NCBI GenBank assembly: GCA_035508435.1
Contig: DATJNA010000128.1
Span: 5,332-69,331, forward strand
Length of the DNA: 64,000 nt
Reading direction: 5' to 3'
Source: JASHVB01 sp035508435
GTDB taxonomy: Bacteria > Pseudomonadota > Alphaproteobacteria > Acetobacterales > Acetobacteraceae
Below, in pieces: positions 52,032-60,781 of the stretch. Below the pieces are notes generated by a model. The model searched no databases. It had not been told where the DNA came from and saw nothing but the letters and a program-made list of their open reading frames with translations. Both the position numbers and the translations under genes were made by a program. Numbering within the stretch: position 1 is the stretch's first letter; every line of letters starts with the position of its first letter.

Positions 52032-53192
52032 ATGGATACGATGCGGATCGTCGGCGGCCGCGTGCTGCTGCCGGACGGAGAGCAAGTGACTGATGTGCTG
52101 ATCGAGGATGGGCGCATCGCGGCGATAGGTGCCGATGCCGCGCGCGGGGCAACTTTTGATGCAAGCGGCTTGCTCGTGCTGCCCGGAATCGTCGACATCC
52201 ACGGCGATTCCTTCGAGCGTCAATTGCAGCCGCGGCCAGGCGTGGACTTTCCAGCCGACATCGCGCTGATCGATACCGAGACGCAATTACTCGCCAACGC
52301 CATCACCACCGCATTTCATGGCGTCACACTGTCCTGGGAACCGGGCCTGCGTTGTGCCGATGCCTGGACGGCATTGCTCGCGGCGCTGCGGGCACGGACA
52401 TGGACCTGCGACATGCGCGTGCATCTGCGCTGGGAGGCGTACAACGTCGAGGCGTTGGAACTGGCGTTGGCCGATATCGCTGCCGGCCATGTCCATCTGG
52501 TTGCCTTCAACGACCACACGCCCGCGATCGTCAAAAAGGTCACCGATCCCGTTGCCGGGGCGAAATACAGCGACCGCGCGGGCATGACGCTGGAAGATTT
52601 CCGGGCACTCACGGACCGCGTCGCCGCCCGCGCCGACACTGTGGCAGCAGCGCGAGATCGCATCGCCGCGGCGGCACGGCGCGCCGGCCTGCCCTTGGCG
52701 AGCCACGACGATGCCACCGTGGAGCAACGCACCGCCTTCCGCGAACTCGGCGCGCGCATTTGCGAGTTTCCGATGGCCGAACCGGTGGGCAAGGCGGCGC
52801 GGGCTGCTGGCGACTGGGTCGTGATGGGCAGTCCGAACGTGGTGCGCGGGCGCTCCCATCTTGGCTGGGCGTCGGCCGCCCGATTGGCCGAAGCCGGCAT
52901 CTGCAACGTGCTGTCGTCGGATTACTACTACCCCGCGATGCTGCGCGCGGCGCTGATCCTGTCGAGACGGGGTGTGCTGAGCCTGGCGCAGGCGTGGAGC
53001 CTGGTTTCCGAAAACCCGGCGCAGGCCGCCGGGCTGTCCGATCGCGGGACCATTGCCGTCGGCAAACGTGCGGATATCGCGATTGTCGACGCCGACGTTC
53101 CACGCAACGTCGCCACCTTCGCGAGCGGCCGCCCGGCGTTCCTCACGGAATTGGCAGGCCAACGGCTTACCGGGGATTTAATGATCTATTAA
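52032..53192 (+). CDS. phnM: second PhnM-like alpha-D-ribose 1-methylphosphonate 5-triphosphate diphosphatase
   Basis: 386 residues. PhnM-type motifs: LPGIVDIHGDSFERQLQPRPG, AFNDHTPAIVKKV, LPLASHDDATVEQR, GSPNVVRGRSHLGWAS and LSSDYYYPAMLRAA. The first metal motif is H-G-D here (H-T-D in the other copy), and overall identity with the copy at 45172 is only moderate, so these are two subfamilies and not a recent duplication. It is cotranscribed with phnF (12-bp gap). Two PhnM proteins may serve different phosphonate intermediates, or one may be regulatory. Confidence 0.93.
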   Translation: MDTMRIVGGRVLLPDGEQVTDVLIEDGRIAAIGADAARGATFDASGLLVLPGIVDIHGDSFERQLQPRPGVDFPADIALIDTETQLLANAITTAFHGVTLSWEPGLRCADAWTALLAALRARTWTCDMRVHLRWEAYNVEALELALADIAAGHVHLVAFNDHTPAIVKKVTDPVAGAKYSDRAGMTLEDFRALTDRVAARADTVAAARDRIAAAARRAGLPLASHDDATVEQRTAFRELGARICEFPMAEPVGKAARAAGDWVVMGSPNVVRGRSHLGWASAARLAEAGICNVLSSDYYYPAMLRAALILSRRGVLSLAQAWSLVSENPAQAAGLSDRGTIAVGKRADIAIVDADVPRNVATFASGRPAFLTELAGQRLTGDLMIY

Positions 53193-53333
53193 CGCGAAGC
53201 GAGACTGCCACGTAAGCAAGCTCGCATTATTGTAAATGAAGAACGCTTCCAGGGCGTATTAGTCTGCGGACGGATCGCCGAGTCGCGTCACGGCCATTGG
53301 GTTCCAGGTAACGCAGTTTCAGGGGTTGACCGA

Positions 53334-53543
53334 ATGAAAATCCGGATGCGCTACGTGCTGCCCGCGCTCGTCATGCTGGCGGGCTGCGCCACGACAAACG
53401 ATCACGCCTATACCGCGGATTCCGTCCAGGCACCTGCGGCGGCGCCACCCCAACGCGTGGACGCGGTTTCCGACGCGCTCGGCGCCAAAATGGATGGCAT
53501 GCTGGCGAGTCAGCGTCCCGCCGATGCCGGCATAACGCGTTGA
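53334..53543 (+). CDS. small lipoprotein
   Basis: 69 residues. MKIRMRYVLPALVMLAGCATT has a lipobox (LAGC) with Cys18. The mature part is about 50 residues, Ala/Pro-rich and hydrophilic, with no known domain. It lies alone between phnM and the ThDP gene, 140 bp from the former. Small alphaproteobacterial lipoproteins of this type are poorly studied; lipidation is well supported by the motif, function is unknown. Confidence 0.7.
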   Translation: MKIRMRYVLPALVMLAGCATTNDHAYTADSVQAPAAAPPQRVDAVSDALGAKMDGMLASQRPADAGITR

Positions 53544-53640
53544 GGCAGAGCGGCGCGTTGCGCCGCCGCCCGGCCGAGGTTCCGTAGGCCGTTGACGATC
53601 GCGGTGCTATGCTTCCGGTAACAGTGCCGGGAGGAAGCCC

Positions 53641-55293
53641 ATGATCGTCGCCGATGCCATCGTCGATACCCTCCGTCGCGAGGGCGTCACCACCTTCTTC
53701 TGCTTTCCCACCACATCGATGATCGAGGCCGCCGTCGCCGGCGGTCTGCGGCCGGTGATCTGCCGGCAGGAACGGGTGGGCGTGCATATGGCCGACGGCT
53801 TCGCCCGCGTCACCAACGGCAAGCCGGTCGGCGTGTTCGCAATGCAATATGGCCCGGGCGCGGAAAACGCCTTCGCCGGCGTCGCCTCGGCGTATTCCGA
53901 TTCCACGCCGATTCTGCTGCTCCCCCTCGGCCACGCGCTGGATCAAGCGCAGGTGTTTCCGCTGTTCAATTCCGCCCGCAGCTACGCTTCGGTCACCAAA
54001 TCGGTGGAAACCATCGTGCAGCCCGAGCAAACCGCGCACGTCATGCGGCGCGCCTTCAATGCGCTGCGCAACGGACGGCCCGGACCGGTGATGGTGGAAT
54101 TGCCGCGCGACGTGGTGGGCCGCGACATTGCCGGCAACGCCGGCGAATATCGTGGCGTTCGCGCCACGCGCTCCGCTCCCGCGCCGCGTGATGTGGAAGA
54201 CGCGGCGACAATGCTCGTCGAGGCAACCTGTCCCGTCATCCTGGCCGGGCAGGGGGTGCTGTATGCCGAAGCCACGGACGAGTTGGTGCGCCTCGCCGAA
54301 TTGCTGCAGGCGCCGGTCATGACCACGGTGGACGGCAAGAGCGCATTTCCCGAAGATCACGACCTCGCGCTGGGCAGCGGTGGCAATGGCTTCACCGGTC
54401 CCGGTGCCGTGTTCCTGCACGACAAGGCCGACGTGATCCTCGCGCTGGGCGCCGGCCTGACACAGCATCCGCTGTCCACCCCAACGCTGCCGCACCGTGC
54501 GCGGCTGATCCACAACACCAACGATCCGCGCGACCTGAACAAGACCTATGAAACCGACGTCGCGTTGCTCGGCGACGCCAAGCTGACGCTGGGCCACCTC
54601 ATTGCCGCGGTGCTGGATCGGTTGGACCGTCGTGCGGTGGATCGCGCACCGGCGGCAGACATCGCGCGTGCCCGCCAATCCTGGCTCGCACGCTGGCAGC
54701 CGAAGCTGGCCGCCAACACGACGCCAATCAACCCGTATCGCGTCATCGCGGAATTCCAGCAGGTGGTGGATACCACAGACGTGATCATGACGCACGATTC
54801 CGGCAGTCCGCGCGAGCAATTGCTGCCGTTCTACCAGGCGAAGCGGCCGCGCGGCTATCTGGGGTGGGGCAAGTCGCACCAGCTCGGTACCGGGCTCGGC
54901 CTGAACATCGGTGCCAAGATCGCCGCGCCCGACAAGTTTTGCGTCAATATCATGGGCGATGCGGCGTTCGGCATGACCGGCCTGGATTTCGAAACTGCGG
55001 TGCGGTGCGGCGTGCCGATCCTGACCATCGTGTTCAACAATTCCAGCATGGCGATCGAGACGCGCCATATGGGCCTGTCGCATGAGAAGTTCCGCGCGCG
55101 CGATCTGGGTGGCAGCTACGCGAACCTGGCAAAAGACCTGGGCGGCTGGAGCGAGCGCGTGGAGCATCCCGGCCAGATCGGCGAAGCGATCCTGCGTGCC
55201 CGGCGCCAGACCGAGGAAGGCCGGACCTGCTTGCTCGAATTCATCACCAACGAGGAGACCGCATTTTCTCAAGGCGCCGCCGCGCGGCCGTAG
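53641..55293 (+). CDS. thiamine diphosphate-dependent enzyme (acetolactate synthase-like superfamily)
   Basis: 550 residues. Pyr domain with catalytic Glu44 (CRQERVGVHMADGFARVTN). Middle domain (VEATCPVILAGQGVLY). PP domain with NIMGDAAFGMTGLDFETA and the closing FNNSSMAIE. The sequence is not that of oxalyl-CoA decarboxylase: Oxc of Oxalobacter has different Pyr-domain blocks. It is about 160 bp upstream of a FadR-type GntR regulator and then a formyl-CoA-transferase gene, so it may decarboxylate or carboligate an acyl-CoA or 2-keto acid from the same pathway. The reaction is inferred, not known. Confidence 0.85.
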   Translation: MIVADAIVDTLRREGVTTFFCFPTTSMIEAAVAGGLRPVICRQERVGVHMADGFARVTNGKPVGVFAMQYGPGAENAFAGVASAYSDSTPILLLPLGHALDQAQVFPLFNSARSYASVTKSVETIVQPEQTAHVMRRAFNALRNGRPGPVMVELPRDVVGRDIAGNAGEYRGVRATRSAPAPRDVEDAATMLVEATCPVILAGQGVLYAEATDELVRLAELLQAPVMTTVDGKSAFPEDHDLALGSGGNGFTGPGAVFLHDKADVILALGAGLTQHPLSTPTLPHRARLIHNTNDPRDLNKTYETDVALLGDAKLTLGHLIAAVLDRLDRRAVDRAPAADIARARQSWLARWQPKLAANTTPINPYRVIAEFQQVVDTTDVIMTHDSGSPREQLLPFYQAKRPRGYLGWGKSHQLGTGLGLNIGAKIAAPDKFCVNIMGDAAFGMTGLDFETAVRCGVPILTIVFNNSSMAIETRHMGLSHEKFRARDLGGSYANLAKDLGGWSERVEHPGQIGEAILRARRQTEEGRTCLLEFITNEETAFSQGAAARP

Positions 55294-55455
55294 CGCCATC
55301 AGTGCGCAGTCAGCACGGAACCGCCGCGTGGCTCGTCATCCGGGCGCACGCCGCGATCCGTGACCCGTGCCGCTTCGGCCTTGGCGAGCGTCCGATGATT
55401 TCCGGCGCCTGTTGCGCCCGCAGCTGGTATACATTATGCGGCATGCCCAGGCCCA

Positions 55456-56259
55456 ATGGGAGACACGGCCTTGCCGGACGATGCCGCCGCTCCGCGCCTG
55501 AAGGTTGCGCCACTCGAAGTGACGATCGGCCTCCGCCGCCAGGCTTGTGAGGCGATCAAGCGTGCCATCACGGAAATGGACATCTATGGCCATCCCGGCG
55601 AGATCCGGCTGGATGAACGCCAGCTATCGCAAGACCTCGGCGTTTCCCGCACGCCGATCCGCGAAGCGTTGTCGGTGCTGGAGCAAGAGGGGTTCGTGCG
55701 CACGGTGCCGCGGCGCGGGGTGGTGGTGGTGCGCAAGTCGAAGCGCGAAGTGGTCGAGATGATCACCGTCTGGGCGGCGCTTGAGAGCCTGGCGGCACGC
55801 TTGGCCGCGCCGCGTGTCACTGCGGCGGAAACGGCTGCGCTGCGCGCCCTGGTTGACGCGTTCCACGACGATCCGTCCGGCCACATCACCGAGTATTCCA
55901 ATGCCAATATGGAGTTCCACAAGGCGATCATCCGTCTCGGCGGCGTCGCCCTGATGTCAAGCCTCACCGAAAACCTGTTCGTGCACATGCGGGCGGTACG
56001 CGCAGTGACCATGACCCAGGACAATCGCGCGCAGCGTTCCGTGGTCGATCATCGCAATATCATCGCGGCGCTGGCGGCGCATGATGCGGATCGGGCGGAA
56101 CGGCTGGTGCGCGAACACACGCTGGGCCTCGCGGCCCATGTGGAGAAATTCGGCGGCTTTCTGGACGCGTACGGCCGCGACGATGAAGACGCTTTGCCGC
56201 GTGGCGTAGCACGCGGTGGCGCATTGCAAAGCGCGGGCGCCGACCACGGCCGGTCCTGA
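55456..56259 (+). CDS. GntR-family regulator, FadR/FCD subfamily
   Basis: 267 residues. N-terminal winged helix IRLDERQLSQDLGVSRTPIREALSVL (residues about 53-78) and C-terminal all-helical FCD domain (VWAALESLAARLAAPRV, NMEFHKAIIRLGG, VVDHRNIIAALAAHDADRAERLVREH) with the conserved Asp/His metal residues. Such regulators respond to organic acids or acyl-CoAs. The last 30 residues are Gly/Ala-rich and unusual. It sits between the ThDP enzyme and the CoA-transferase on the same strand, which it probably controls. The start at 55456 has no strong ribosome site. Confidence 0.9.
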   Translation: MGDTALPDDAAAPRLKVAPLEVTIGLRRQACEAIKRAITEMDIYGHPGEIRLDERQLSQDLGVSRTPIREALSVLEQEGFVRTVPRRGVVVVRKSKREVVEMITVWAALESLAARLAAPRVTAAETAALRALVDAFHDDPSGHITEYSNANMEFHKAIIRLGGVALMSSLTENLFVHMRAVRAVTMTQDNRAQRSVVDHRNIIAALAAHDADRAERLVREHTLGLAAHVEKFGGFLDAYGRDDEDALPRGVARGGALQSAGADHGRS

Positions 56260-56280
56260 GGAATGAAACGGGAGACCACC

Positions 56281-57555
56281 ATGTCCAAAGCACTCGACGG
56301 CGTCAAAATCCTCGATTTCACCCACGTTCAGTCCGGCCCGACATGCACACAGTTGTTGGCCTGGTTCGGCGCCGACGTGATCAAGGTCGAACGCCCCGGC
56401 ATTGGCGACATCACGCGCGGGCAGTTGCAGGACATACCCAAGGTGGACAGCCTGTATTTCACCATGCTGAACCACAATAAGCGCTCCATCACCATCGATG
56501 GCCGCAACCCGCGAGGCAAGGAGGTGCTGGAGTCGCTGGTGCGGATCTGTGACGTAATGGTGGAGAATTTTGCTCCCGGCGCGCTGGATCGCATGGGCTT
56601 CACCTGGCAGCATATCCAGACGTTGAATCCACGCATGATCCTGGCTTCGATCAAGGGCTTCGGACCGGGGCCGTACGAGGACTGCAAGGTCTACGAAAAC
56701 GTCGCGCAATGCGCCGGCGGCGCAGCTTCCACCACCGGCTTCGATGACGGCCCGCCATTGGTGACCGGTGCCCAGATCGGCGATTCCGGCACCGGGCTGC
56801 ATCTGGCGCTGGGCATCGTCACCGCGCTGTATCAACGCACTGCGACAGGGCGCGGCCAGAAGGTGAGCGTGGCTATGCAGGACGGCGTGCTGAACCTGTG
56901 CCGCGTCAAATTGCGCGATCAGCAGCGCCTGGCGCATGGCCCGCTGACCGAATATCCGCAGTACCCGCATGGCAAGTTCGGCGAAGCGGTCCCGCGGTCC
57001 GGCAATGCCTCCGGCGGCGGCCAGCCGGGCTGGATCCTGAAATGCAAGGGCTGGGAGACCGACCCCAACGCCTATATCTACTTCATCACCCAGGCGCCGG
57101 TTTGGGAAGCGATCTGCGACGTGATCGGCAAGCCGGAATGGAAAACCCACCCGGATTACGCCAAGCCGGCCGCGCGGTTGCCGCGGCTGAAGGAGATCTT
57201 CGACACCATCGAGGCCTGGACCATGACCAAGTCCAAGTTCGAGGCCATGGATCTCCTGAATCAATACGACATTCCCTGCGGGCCGATCCTGTCGATGAAG
57301 GAACTGGCCGAGGAGCAATCGCTGCGCGCCACAGGCACGGTGGTGGAGGTGGAGCATCCGACCCGCGGCACCTACCTGACGGTGGGTAATCCGATCAAAC
57401 TGTCGGACAGCATGTCAGAAGTGAGCCGCTCGCCGCTGCTCGGCGAGCATACCGACGAAATCCTGCGCGACGTGCTGCGGTTCGATCAGGCGAAGGTGGC
57501 GGAGATCAAGGCCTCCGGCGCCGTGGGCGGCGAGCAACGCGCGGCGGCTGAGTGA
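56281..57555 (+). CDS. formyl-CoA:oxalate CoA-transferase-like (CaiB/BaiF class III)
   Basis: 424 residues from the ATG at 56281. Closely parallels Oxalobacter Frc over its full length: GVKILDFTHVQSGPTCTQLL, LYFTMLNHNKRSITIDGRNP, ENFAPGALDRMGFTWQHIQ, GDSGTGLHLALG with the active-site Asp, GGGQPGWILKCKGWETDPNAYIYF and LLGEHTDEIL. Frc exchanges CoA between formyl-CoA and oxalate in oxalate catabolism. No oxc (oxalyl-CoA decarboxylase) is seen; the ThDP enzyme upstream does not look like one, so oxalate as the substrate is likely but not proven. It begins 22 bp after the GntR gene. Confidence 0.87.
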   Translation: MSKALDGVKILDFTHVQSGPTCTQLLAWFGADVIKVERPGIGDITRGQLQDIPKVDSLYFTMLNHNKRSITIDGRNPRGKEVLESLVRICDVMVENFAPGALDRMGFTWQHIQTLNPRMILASIKGFGPGPYEDCKVYENVAQCAGGAASTTGFDDGPPLVTGAQIGDSGTGLHLALGIVTALYQRTATGRGQKVSVAMQDGVLNLCRVKLRDQQRLAHGPLTEYPQYPHGKFGEAVPRSGNASGGGQPGWILKCKGWETDPNAYIYFITQAPVWEAICDVIGKPEWKTHPDYAKPAARLPRLKEIFDTIEAWTMTKSKFEAMDLLNQYDIPCGPILSMKELAEEQSLRATGTVVEVEHPTRGTYLTVGNPIKLSDSMSEVSRSPLLGEHTDEILRDVLRFDQAKVAEIKASGAVGGEQRAAAE

Positions 57556-57609
57556 CCTGCGGTTCCTCCTGCCTTGGCAACGAGGGGGAGGGTCTGTCAG
57601 CGAGGAGCC

Positions 57610-57717
57610 GTCGTTGCGAGGCGGGCAGGGTCGCGGCAATCGCGGTCGGAATACCGTCCGACAAGGCGGTTCCTACTTCGACCCGATTTCCTTCGTCGCT
57701 TCGCTTGCCGCAATGAC
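57610..57717. repeat. dispersed inverted repeat, copy 4
   Basis: The left arm begins GTCGTTGCGAGGCGGGCAGG and the right arm ends CGCTTGCCGCAATGAC, forming an imperfect inverted repeat across about 108 bp. The same arms occur at 13845, 31841 and 42041. It lies 55 bp after the CoA-transferase stop, upstream of the HATPase stop. Confidence 0.65.
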
Positions 57718-57840
57718 GGTCTCCGCGTTGCTGGCGAAGTCAGTCGCCGCGCCCTTGCATTGGCAGTCGCGACGCTGCAGGCAACCACAGCCGCCTCGCC
57801 TCGTAACGGCAGAACCTGCGCGGTCGATCGGCGCTGCGTA

Positions 57841-58284
57841 TCAGCCGGTCCCGCCCTGCCGCTGGGGGATTGTCAGGATCAACCGGTTCACTCCGCCGTC
57901 ACGTTCATATCGAATCGCGCTGGCATATTGCCGCATCAGGTGAATCCCAAGCCCGCCAATCTTGGCATCTTCCAGGCGGCCTGGCGGTTCGGGTGACGGT
58001 ACCGTCAACGGATCGAAGGCACCGCAGCGGTCCTCTACCGTGACCAGCAGCGTCTCGGGCCGTACCTCCACGCGCAACGCGACGAATTCCGCATCGTCGC
58101 GATCCAACGCGCCGTGCATCACAACGTTGGTCGCCGCTTCCTCCACGCAGAGCCGCAATGCGTACTCCACCGATGGCCGCAAGCGCAGGGCCTCCGCCGC
58201 GCCGTCCACCCACGGGCCCAGGCGTAGCAGCCCCGTCATGCTGCGCTCGATGCGCAGTGCAAAAGTACCGTCGGCCTCAGGCAC
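57841..58284 (-). CDS. RsbW-like anti-sigma-type ATPase (HATPase_c_2)
   Basis: 147 residues. The GHKL Bergerat fold: N-box LCVEEAATNVVMHGAL and G-box LGIHLMRQYA are visible, in SpoIIAB/RsbW form. Partner-switching kinases of this kind phosphorylate STAS antagonists or bind a sigma factor. It overlaps the STAS gene before it by 8 bp. No sigma-factor gene is close, so its target is unknown. It is the last gene of the operon FHA-PP2C, STAS-HATPase, STAS, HATPase. Confidence 0.88.
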   Translation of the reverse strand: MPEADGTFALRIERSMTGLLRLGPWVDGAAEALRLRPSVEYALRLCVEEAATNVVMHGALDRDDAEFVALRVEVRPETLLVTVEDRCGAFDPLTVPSPEPPGRLEDAKIGGLGIHLMRQYASAIRYERDGGVNRLILTIPQRQGGTG

Positions 58285-58615
58285 TGACAGCGGCGATCGC
58301 GTCTTCGAGTTTGCGCCAGATCGGCACCACGTTGTCGGTGCCGCTGCTGATCAGGACCGATTCCACTGCGATCGGCGGCGCCAGCAACACCATCCGCCCG
58401 CCCTTCCGCCGTACTGTCCGCGCCCCGACGATCAGCAGCCGCAACCCAAGCGAGGCAACGAAGTCCACTTGCGACAGATCGACGATCAGCGCCCGCTGCG
58501 ACCCGGCCAATGCATTGAACGGCAGCTCAATCTCCTGCGTGCCACCAATATCCAGCCGGCCCGTCAAATTCGCCTTGGTCACACCAGGCGCCACCTCTTC
58601 CGTGACCATCCGCAT
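58277..58615 (-). CDS. STAS-domain anti-anti-sigma factor-like protein
   Basis: 112 residues. SpoIIAA/RsbV fold with the phosphorylation-site Ser55 in VDFVASLGLRLLIVGARTV. It should switch between phosphorylated (inactive) and dephosphorylated forms under a cognate kinase and PP2C phosphatase. It is upstream of the HATPase gene (8-bp overlap) and 21 bp after the fused STAS-HATPase gene, whose STAS half is a clear paralogue (FIASAGLRTLIGAARSVG). Confidence 0.88.
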   Translation of the reverse strand: MRMVTEEVAPGVTKANLTGRLDIGGTQEIELPFNALAGSQRALIVDLSQVDFVASLGLRLLIVGARTVRRKGGRMVLLAPPIAVESVLISSGTDNVVPIWRKLEDAIAAVSA

Positions 58616-58636
58616 CGTACTGCTCTCTCTCTCTCC

Positions 58637-59473
58637 CTAACGAGGAATCGTCAGCATCAATCTGTTGGTTGCCCCGACGCGCGCCCAGGTCACATCGCGG
58701 GCATGCTGCCGCAGCAGGCTCACGCCCAGGCCTCCCTCGGCCGCTTGCTCCTGCACAGCGCCGGGATCGGGGTTTTGCAACGGATTGTACTCCTCGCACT
58801 GGTCTTGCAAGGTCACGCATAGTCGACCTGGCTCTGCAACCAGACGCAGGTTGACCTTCTCGGAATCAACGTCCGGCAGCGGCCGTGCGTGTGAGACGAT
58901 ATTGGTGACGGCTTCCTCCAGGCATAGCCGCAGCGCGTATTCCGTGCGATGCGACAGGTTCAACAGGATCGCGAGCTCGTCTACCCAGGCGCCGACGCGG
59001 GCCACGCCACGCATGCTGCGCTCCACCTGCAAGGAGAACGGCAGGCTGGGAGCGGGCTGATCGTCATCATCAAAGCCACTGATGCTGACCGCGCAGATTG
59101 CTTCGCTCAGATCCTGACAGATCGGCACCAGCGTATCGGTACCGCTGGTGATCAGTACGGATTCCACCGAGGGTTCCGGCGAGAGGAACACCATGCGCCC
59201 ATCGCGCGAGCCAACCGAGCGCGCCGCGCCAATCAGCGTGCGCAGTCCGGCCGATGCGATGAAGCTGACGCGCGAGAGATCGACGATAAGCTGCGACTGC
59301 GTGCGCGCGATGTGGTCGAACGTTGCACTGATTGTCTGCACCCCGGTCGCATCCAGCCGGCCGCGCAAATTCACCTTGCAGATGCCAGGCGCTACATCCT
59401 CGGCATCGATCAGCAACCGTGGGCCCGGTCTGACCGGGGTCGCCTTTCCGCTACCGCCAACAAGGTGCACCAT
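58637..59473 (-). CDS. fused STAS-HATPase partner-switching protein
   Basis: 278 residues carrying both modules on one chain. The STAS domain (about 20-130) has Ser74 in VSFIASAGLRTLIG; the HATPase domain (about 145-278) has N-box LCLEEAVTNIVSHA and G-box LGVSLLRQHARDV. The adjacent genes encode the same two modules separately, with matching sequence blocks (ESVLITSGTD and ESVLISSGTD; LRLCLEEAVTN and LRLCVEEAATN). A tandem duplication with later fission or fusion explains this. Covalent linking of a kinase and its own substrate is unusual. It is 12 bp downstream of the PP2C gene. Confidence 0.88.
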   Translation of the reverse strand: MVHLVGGSGKATPVRPGPRLLIDAEDVAPGICKVNLRGRLDATGVQTISATFDHIARTQSQLIVDLSRVSFIASAGLRTLIGAARSVGSRDGRMVFLSPEPSVESVLITSGTDTLVPICQDLSEAICAVSISGFDDDDQPAPSLPFSLQVERSMRGVARVGAWVDELAILLNLSHRTEYALRLCLEEAVTNIVSHARPLPDVDSEKVNLRLVAEPGRLCVTLQDQCEEYNPLQNPDPGAVQEQAAEGGLGVSLLRQHARDVTWARVGATNRLMLTIPR

Positions 59474-59485
59474 TGCGGCGATCCT

Positions 59486-60616
59486 TCAGGGAAAGCGCAG
59501 CAACAAGGCAGAGAAATCGTCTTCCAACAGACCGGGTCGGGCAGCGGCGCGCACCCGTTCGTACAACAGGCGCGGGCCGCCTGCTCCCGATGCGTCGGGC
59601 AGCAGCCTCAGCACTTGCTCCATGCCCCATTGTTGCTCGTGCCGATCGACGATCTCGAACACGCCGTCGCTGAACAAGTGCAGGACACTGCCGGGCGGAA
59701 TGCCGACCCGTGCGGCGACGGTGTCACGGTCCGGCGCAATGCCGATCGACGGATTGCGCGTGCTCAGCGCCACCGGCTGGAGCGGGGCAGGGGGCAACAG
59801 CCAGGCGGGATGGTGGCCACCGGTCGCGAAGGTCAGAACGCGTTGCTCGATGTGATAGACGCCGTACCAGATGGTAAAGAACAGTGCGTTGTATTGATCC
59901 ATCGGGAACATGCGATTCAGGCCGCGGATTACCGCGGCAGGATCATGGAAATCGACATCGGGCAATAGCCGCTGGCGCAGGACGTTCACCACAGATACCG
60001 CGTGTAACGCCGCGCCGGTGCCGTGGCCTGCCACGTCCAGCACAAAGACGGCGAAGTTCCGGCTGTCAATCATCTGGTAGCCGAAGGCATCGCCACCGAC
60101 ACGCGCGCAGGGCAGATAAAACCACTCCGCCAGGACCGGACCTTCGGTCAGCGGCGGCGGCAAGATGGACGCGACGTAGTCAACGGCTTCATTCCACTCG
60201 CGTTCCAGCGCATCAACTTCTGCCGCTTCATCGACAGTCCGGCGGTGATAGCGCAGGCGATACGCGCCGATGCCGATGATAGCGCCATCCCGCAATGCGA
60301 TCGGGGCGGAGATTTGCTCGCCATTGACGAAGGTGCCGTTGGTGGAACCGAGATCGGAAAGCAGTGCCTGGTCTCCAGACTGCTCCAGCCGGCAATGGCG
60401 GCGCGACACCGTGCCGCCTTCAAGGATCACGTCGGCGGGCGGCGCGCGGCCGATAACGGCGGGCAAGGCAGCGATGGGAATGCGCTTCGGCGCCGCGTTC
60501 TCGTCAAGCAGGAGCAATACATGGACAGGATCGTTTGACGCCGGCTTGCCGTTCCAACCGGCTGGCGGCCGGAAGGTGATTGTCTGCTCCTCGTTGAATG
60601 GCTCCGTAGCCGACAT
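59486..60616 (-). CDS. FHA-PP2C (SpoIIE-type) serine phosphatase
   Basis: 376 residues. The FHA domain (about 45-125) has AVIGR (Arg57), SRRHCRL (Ser71, His74) and DLGSTNGTFVNG (Asn93), the phosphothreonine pocket. The SpoIIE/PP2C domain (from about 155) has GGDAFGYQMID, FVLDVAGHGTGAALHA and the late LFSDGVFEI (S-D-G-V-x-E), with the metal Asp residues in place. It would dephosphorylate the STAS proteins downstream. The FHA part suggests control by a Ser/Thr-phosphorylated partner; no Hanks kinase is in the window. It is the first gene of the operon. Confidence 0.9.
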   Translation of the reverse strand: MSATEPFNEEQTITFRPPAGWNGKPASNDPVHVLLLLDENAAPKRIPIAALPAVIGRAPPADVILEGGTVSRRHCRLEQSGDQALLSDLGSTNGTFVNGEQISAPIALRDGAIIGIGAYRLRYHRRTVDEAAEVDALEREWNEAVDYVASILPPPLTEGPVLAEWFYLPCARVGGDAFGYQMIDSRNFAVFVLDVAGHGTGAALHAVSVVNVLRQRLLPDVDFHDPAAVIRGLNRMFPMDQYNALFFTIWYGVYHIEQRVLTFATGGHHPAWLLPPAPLQPVALSTRNPSIGIAPDRDTVAARVGIPPGSVLHLFSDGVFEIVDRHEQQWGMEQVLRLLPDASGAGGPRLLYERVRAAARPGLLEDDFSALLLRFP

Positions 60617-60781
60617 CGCCCATCCTGGCGCCTGGCTGGCGCGAGCGGCAGTCTGATCAGGTATTCGTCAAAAGCGCAATGGCACAGACAGGATTTCGGC
60701 GCGACCAGGCAGGTCCGGCGGCGCCTCCCGATCGGTGGGGCGGAACGGGCAGGGCGCCCGCGGCCTCGTCGAGCAGCGAGG

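Noticed and set aside
53641..55293. Assignment of the ThDP enzyme as oxalyl-CoA decarboxylase because of the adjacent Frc-like gene
   Set aside because: The Pyr and PP domain blocks differ from Oxc as I know it, so only a superfamily call is justified.
53371..55299. A 642-codon open frame on the minus strand opposite the ThDP gene
   Set aside because: It is the antisense shadow of a clear enzyme gene; high GC keeps opposite frames open. The sequence has no family blocks and is very His/Arg-rich.
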